The translations under genes and the position numbers were made by a program. Positions 7,498 through 12,272 of a stretch of DNA of 12,272 bases are shown here, in pieces (the stretch's first letter is position 1; each line of letters begins with the position of its first letter). A model generated the notes under the pieces. The model saw only the letters and a list, made by a program, of their open reading frames with translations, was not told the origin of the DNA and did no database searches. This DNA comes from Ichthyophonus hoferi (lineage: Eukaryota > Opisthokonta > Ichthyosporea > Ichthyophonida > Ichthyophonidae): contig NAOQ01000758.1 of NCBI GenBank assembly GCA_002751075.1, positions 9,975-22,246 on the forward strand, in the 5' to 3' direction.

Positions 7498-7962
7498 TGC
7501 CTGTTAAAAGATCGCGTATAGATGTGAATTATGCATAGATAAGTCGTACTGGCAGACCAATACCAATTATAAATATATCAAATAATCAATTGCTTCTGTA
7601 CTATTGCCATCAGGAATAGTACTCCACCTAATTAGCTAACTAGTAATAAGTTTTATATATGTCAGTTCTGCTTCTTTTTTTTTTTTTGCATTAAACCAAA
7701 TACATAGATGATCATACCAATATAGCTCATAGAATATCTCTATTGGAGGTTTTTATTATGTTATCTCCTCAATATATATATATATATTGATTAGCAACTC
7801 ACGCGAATGACTGAGGCTGCCTACCCATTATTAGGAGAAATATATACATAACCATTAAAATTATCACGCATGAATGCAAATGTAATTATTTCTATGCCTG
7901 TATATTGTTCATGTATATGATTATAAATATGACCATGAATATGTGTAATATCAGTGTAATAT
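7498..7962. other. Intergenic spacer between convergent units
   Basis: AT-rich DNA without a convincing gene. It contains a T-run at about 7674-7687 and a 20-bp perfect palindrome, CAATATATATATATATATTG (7770-7789). The downstream end faces the 3' end of the zinc-finger gene. Confidence 0.6.
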
Positions 7963-7968
7963 TTTATT
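7963..7968 (-). promoter_or_regulatory. AATAAA poly(A) signal of the zinc-finger gene
   Basis: On the minus strand AATAAA occurs about 96 nt after the stop codon at 8064-8066. It is the first canonical signal I see there, giving a 3' UTR of roughly 110-130 nt. Confidence 0.5.
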
Positions 7969-8063
7969 GTTGAACGCCCTTCCACATAGTATTTGAAGAT
8001 GGGAGATTGGAGTGGGCTATATCTTAAGCGGAAAATACAGTAAGTATATATATAACTATATAA

Positions 8064-11000
8064 CTAAAACATTGTTAAGCTCTGACTTTTTGATTCCCCG
8101 TAAGTTTTTAGAATTTCACACAAACTGTCCAACGTCAGTGGAGCATCACTACTTCCTGATTTATCATCAAAGCATTTCACTATGTCCAATACATCCTCTT
8201 GCTTCATATCTTGGGAACTTTCATAATTCTGTACTCGTTTTGGTTCCACTCTGGTAGTGCCCTTTGATAAGTCAGACATCATGATGTTACTAGGGGTAAA
8301 TGAAGACTCCATTGGAAGGGAACGCGATAGGACCTTGTTGGCCTCATAAAGTGTGGGTCTGCGTACAGCATGTTGATTGGATGACTGTGACATTGCTAAG
8401 AGATCAGATGATGTGGAGTTGGTTGGTTGGTTCTGTATCATGGCATGTTTATATGCATGTCGTTGAAATTTCGCATTTTGTTGAGCAGTTCGCTGTAGCA
8501 TATCCTCGAGGCTTTCATTAAAATCAGGCAGACCAAAAGGATCTCCCCCAGCCCCAGCTACCAGTCGATCAGGATTTAAATATGGATTGGGAGTTAGTAA
8601 CTCGCTCTCGGCTCTCACATCCAACCCCCCTACCTCCATATTCATATTATCACTATTGGTTGATATGGGCAACGACCACTGACATTTATTGGGAGTTACA
8701 GCCAAATTGGAGAATGAATCACCTAGACTATCATGTCTCTGACCGTATTCTTTCCATTGTGACATAGAAGGGAATAATCCAATTGAATTCCCAGAATTGG
8801 AAGAATCATATGACCCCCAGCTGATCTCCTTAGAATTTACACCTAGGTTCCAAAAATCAGAGTTAGTGTGCGCATCATATCCGTTTAATGCAGGCGTGTC
8901 TGTCATAAAATTATTATTATTAATACCCTGAGAACGTGAATGTAAAGGACCAGCCTCGGTGCTGTTGGGTGTAGTATGGTTGGCGACGTTTCCTATACCA
9001 TAGTTCCACAATACTGATACATTATTATCCAAGCTAGTAGGGGTTGAGAGTGGGAGAGACATTAAGCCAGGCGATTTGAGCGGCTGATCTAAAGCCATAC
9101 AATTTATAGATCCCCCAAAACTAGTTGCTCCACCTTTATGTCCCTCTCCCATGGTTGTTGTCTCTGAATTTTGTTTCTGGGATGTCATACCATATCTGTT
9201 ATATCTCTGTGCTCGCATTTCTTGTGCCGGTTTATATATACTATTGATAGATGATCTTCGACGCGCATATGCGGGCCAGCCTAATTTTTGAGCTGCAGTT
9301 CCTACTCTACCTTCAGGAAAATTGACTAGATGGGAACTTAGAGGGGGTTGGGTTGAATCCGGCCAGGGGGATCCATTGGAGTTTTCGCCCTGCATGTTAC
9401 TATATTATGTGTAGATTGATGTAGATAGCAAATTGAGAAAGTATTTGCGTATAGACATATATCGATGAGTGAGGATATGTGAGTAAATAGATGAGAAAGA
9501 GTAGGACGAGAAAAATAAGTATAGTGTATCTCATGTACCCTATTAATAATAACCAGAATATATATATACTACACTACACTGTGCTAACTATGTGTAGTAA
9601 TGATCATATAATCATGTCATCATTATTTGTTTGACTATATTGGACAAAATATATTATAATAACTAAAAGTATAACAATGTAATGACAGATTTTTGGTTAT
9701 TTTCATGACAATATCCACTCTGACTCTTTTATTTTTGCTTATAGACGTGTAGTAGTTCTAATGTATTATGCTATAATATAACGTAGTGCAATATTGCATG
9801 TCATGAAATGTTATGATAGCTAATGATATACTACAATATGTTCTACTATAATGTACTATGTTACAACATAATATAACATAATATAATACAGCCTTATGTT
9901 GTAATAATTATATCAAAAGATATAATATGTTATAATATATTATAACATGATATAATATAGCCATATACCATCACCTACCTAGTCAGGTACTGTGTGGCTG
10001 TGGATGGTATATGGGTGTTGAAGGGAGTAGAGGTAAAGGCAGAATCAGGCCTACCAAGAGGCATATGCATGCCACTACTATGACTATCTGTATGTGACAT
10101 TCTATACGAATCAAGGAAGTCTGCACTCTCTCTGTGTATATTATATTGTATTAATATATCTTTTTAAGAGGGACAAAGAAGATTAAATGTATAAATGTAT
10201 AATTTTAAAAAGGTGCCTATTGTAATAAATAGATGGGTAGAAAAGTGTGGAATTGTATTAAAAAATTAAATAAAATTTATAATAATTGTTGATGTACACT
10301 AAATTTGTTAATCATTCCAGCCAATGATGTAGAGTAATTTTAAATATATATATTTAAATTGTATACAAAACATGCAAAGTCATAACAACGTAGATGAATA
10401 TGGGTAGTTGGTCATCCATATTTAATTATATATATATTATAATTTAATATTATTACTGGATAGATGAAGAGCTATTCTACGTAATTTCAGTCTATACATA
10501 TATATTGGAAATAAAACGAGTACTAATATTACTGAGATATATTTGAGTATGCGAATTATATAAATCTATGCTTTTGATTGTTCACAATCATGTATGTATA
10601 TATTTATATATGTATGAATGCAAATACGTATTAATAGTAATATAATATATAATATGCAAGATATAACATTTCTCTGTGCATTAATTAACTGAATATCATA
10701 GCAACAAAAAATGTTATTGTTATCAAAATAGTACCAGGAAGGCATTGGTTCCAACAATATATATATAATATACATAGGAATATATGTATTACATATTACA
10801 TAAACAGAGACATATATATACCTTCTCGGTTTAGGCACCAGATCTGCCTCAAGGGGTATAGGCAGCACATTAGGCATAGACATCCTTCTCGCATTCATCC
10901 CTCTTTTATAATTACTAGACTTCAACATACGTCTCTCATAATGTTTTAATCGTATATGATTACGCAGGGAGGCATCTGTACTATAAGCCCGTCCACAACC

Positions 11001-11180
11001 AGCTGGACAAGGGATCTTTTTATTCCCTATCCCTGTATTTCCTATTCCCAACCCCATCACCTTTTTCTCTGGAGTCTTTCCATTATCCTGTTGGTTTAGT
11101 AATTTTAAATCATGTTCAATGGTTGCCTTCAGAGACTGAGACACATCTGTGTTTACAGTGTTGCTTGCTTGGACCTCCAT
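8064..11180 (-). CDS. C2H2 zinc-finger protein, putative transcription factor
   Basis: Three exons: 11180-10822, 10131-9979 and 9399-8064. Both junctions are phase 2 and GT-AG (GTATAT...CACAG, GTAGGT...ATATAG), giving about 615 residues. Residues 58-80 form a single C2H2 finger, C-x3-C-x12-H-x4-H (CPAGCGRAYSTDASLRNHIR, then LKH), followed by a basic stretch, so nuclear DNA binding is likely. Exon 2 supplies residues 121-170 (ESADFLDSYRMSHTDSHSSG onwards). Exon 3 is Ser/Asn/Pro-rich and probably disordered. It has a basic patch (ARRRSSI near 216-222), five spaced Trp between 302 and 412, and a helical segment DFNESLEDMLQRTAQQNAKF near 463. A hydrophobic/acidic tail lies near 572-604. RRMS (98-101) and RRRSS (217-221) fit PKA-type phosphorylation. 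The start ATG has A at -3 and G at +4. Without the exon 2 bridge the region would look like two genes: the frame entered at 9399 has a stop just upstream and needs a splice. I cannot name an orthologue; function is inferred from the finger only. Confidence 0.85.
9400..9978 (-). other. Intron 2 of the zinc-finger gene
   Basis: 579 nt, beginning GTAGGTGA and ending ATAATATAG. Reading on past the donor meets TAG at once (ACT AGG TAG), so splicing is required. Positions 9760-9960 are AT simple sequence full of short palindromes built from TATAATAT and ATAACAT, likely to fold or slip. No other gene is seen. Confidence 0.8.
10132..10821 (-). other. Intron 1 of the zinc-finger gene
   Basis: 690 nt, from GTATATATATG to ATATACACAG, with a pyrimidine-rich stretch (CTTCTTTGTCCCTCTT) about 35 nt before the acceptor. 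The open frame that runs on from exon 1 into the intron gives Tyr/Ile-rich low-complexity sequence, unlike the exon. Its content is AT-rich simple sequence. Confidence 0.8.
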
Positions 11181-11260
11181 ATTCCCTGATGTATAGTTGT
11201 TCTTTATGTCTTTATCCCTTTATTTATTTATTTGTTGATTTATTCATTGATTTTTTATTT

Positions 11261-11267
11261 TTATATA
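11261..11267 (-). promoter_or_regulatory. TATA-like box of the zinc-finger gene
   Basis: On the minus strand TATATAA (within AAATATATAAAAA) lies 87 nt before the ATG at 11180. This matches the 83-nt spacing at the secreted-protein gene. The leader between them is A-rich, with repeated AAATA/AATAAA units. Confidence 0.45.
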
Positions 11268-11334
11268 TTTATTCATGTATGTGGTGTAATCATAATATCA
11301 TAATATACAAAATCCATACATATACTTTCTTCCG

Positions 11335-11364
11335 GTTGTATTGTAGTGTATTGTGTTGTATTGT
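11335..11364. repeat. Three imperfect GTTGTATTGT units
   Basis: Units of 11, 9 and 10 bp (GTTGTATTGTA, GTGTATTGT, GTTGTATTGT) stand upstream of the zinc-finger gene. On the gene strand they read as CA-rich ACAATACAAC repeats. They could be promoter motifs or drifting simple sequence. Confidence 0.55.
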
Positions 11365-11461
11365 GTTTACTTTATTTTATTGTATTTTATTATAATTCAA
11401 ATATTATTTGAGATATCGTGTTAATAAATCACAATATAATCTACGCGCATGCTTACATGTA

Positions 11462-11487
11462 CTACACTATACTATATTATAGTGTAG
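11462..11487. repeat. Stem-loop with 10-bp perfect arms
   Basis: CTACACTATA (11462-11471) and TATAGTGTAG (11478-11487) pair fully around a 6-nt loop, followed by GC-rich CGGCGGC and TTTTT. It looks like a terminator but has no gene attached. It could be an element end or an upstream site of the zinc-finger gene. Confidence 0.6.
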
Positions 11488-12229
11488 CGGCGGCTTTTTG
11501 TTATGATTGTTGTTTCATATCTTGGCAATACTATACAATTAGATCCAACTGCGTATCCATCAGTTTATATTGAACCAATTAAATAACTTTTACTAATAGA
11601 ATGAATATAAAGTGTACATAGGTTATCATTCCAAATATAATTCAACCCCCCAAAAAAAGGAATGGATGGGTATAGGTGATATAAATGTTACAACTATATT
11701 CCTTTTCACTGGTATAATTTTTAGATGAGAGGTAGGTGCAGAAGGAATATAAACTATAAGCCCAAGGATCCAGATATCTAAATACCAGACCATACACCCT
11801 GATTATATTATAACCTAGCCAAGATAATAATTAACTATATAAAGCTAATATAATATTTTCTACGTCATAAATAATACTATAGACAAATAGAAATATGCTT
11901 TTCCTGGTATATAAATAGTAAAATACGATACAAATTATATTGTATAATGGCCACTTATCCTGAACTATCTTCAACGCTTTGAGTCGATACTATTTATAGT
12001 AATTTTGTTTATTCAATAACTATACAATCTCGAACAAGCCGAATGCAATATAATTGGTTAATGCGTCAAAATTAGTAGTAAAAAAAGTGTCGAAAGGCAA
12101 TACTATTGGCTGATCTATTGACTACGTTTGATTGATTTAACCTTGACGCTTACAATTCATAGTATTTATTATATTGTTTTTGATTTTTTAGAAAGTGTTA
12201 GTAGTTGTTCAATATATATGTGTACACTG
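11488..12229. other. Gene-free right end
   Basis: No frame of convincing length or content was found on either strand. Short open pieces such as MGIGDINVTTIFLF near 11666 lack matching splice partners. An inverted pair, GCGTCAA (12063-12069) and TTGACGC (12143-12149), contains the core TGACG of CRE/ATF-type sites. It could belong to a promoter of a gene beyond the window. Confidence 0.45.
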
Positions 12230-12249
12230 AAAAAAAAAAAAAAAAAAAA
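12230..12249. repeat. A20 homopolymer
   Basis: Twenty consecutive A residues follow TGTACACTG. This could be the tail of a poly(A)-ended retroposed sequence or plain slippage. I see no LINE or SINE body upstream. Confidence 0.9.
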
Positions 12250-12272
12250 GGAAATAACTTTTAAATTTTTAA

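Noticed and set aside
8012-8767. Short plus-strand frames of 61-81 codons
   Set aside because: They are antisense shadows of the last exon of the zinc-finger gene, whose frame is far longer and has sensible composition.
10121-10131. Alternative acceptors 2 or 4 nt into exon 2
   Set aside because: One meets a stop within a few codons, the other reads hydrophobic sequence ending at TGA before the donor. Only CACAG at 10132 keeps the frame through to exon 3.
10566-10821. Exon 1 frame continuing to a stop at 10566
   Set aside because: After 10822 the sequence turns into low-complexity Tyr/Ile-rich code right at a GTATAT donor, while the downstream exon in matching phase continues the protein.
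11123-11395. 90-codon plus-strand frame rich in Tyr, Leu, Phe and Cys
   Set aside because: It reads through T-rich simple sequence antisense to exon 1 and the leader of the zinc-finger gene; low complexity explains it.

Overview
The window looks like nuclear DNA from an AT-rich eukaryote, most probably a filamentous, early-diverging fungus. The evidence is spliceosomal GT-AG introns, an intron-free small secreted Cys-rich protein, a long Ser/Asn-rich C2H2 zinc-finger protein, a eukaryotic tRNA gene with A and B boxes, and Ty1/Copia fossils in AT-rich intergenic DNA. The lineage is inferred from style only; no gene here fixes a species.

Layout from left to right. Positions 1-527 hold a 10-bp minisatellite and a compact promoter with tandem motifs and a TATA box, leading into a 132-residue secreted Cys-rich protein (528-926, +). 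Positions 1031-6584 form a graveyard of one Copia family: a composite LTR (1031-2056), about 2 kb of AT-rich DNA without a recognisable gene, an LTR remnant (4172-4375), a roughly 540-bp near-palindromic foldback element (4732-5272), a decayed pol piece with RT and RNase H traces, a polypurine tract, and a 3' LTR (6009-6584). The copies are well diverged, so they are old.

Positions 6585-7500 hold an intact tRNA-Gly(CCC) gene with its own TATA-like element and oligo-T terminator. Around it are splice-site-bounded short open segments that could be a 38-codon, three-exon gene with the tRNA inside its first intron; this is tentative.

Positions 7963-11270 are the main gene. It is a three-exon minus-strand gene for an approximately 615-residue protein. 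Exon 1 carries a single C2H2 zinc finger, exon 2 is a 153-nt linker, and exon 3 is a long disordered Ser/Asn-rich region with spaced tryptophans. It is probably a transcription regulator. The introns (690 and 579 nt) are filled with AT-rich simple sequence. The remaining 900 bases at the right end show no gene, only short inverted repeats and an A20 tract.

No operon-like cooperation is visible. The secreted protein, the tRNA and the zinc-finger gene look like independent units separated by repeats. Both recognisable protein genes have a TATA element about 83-87 nt before the start codon.
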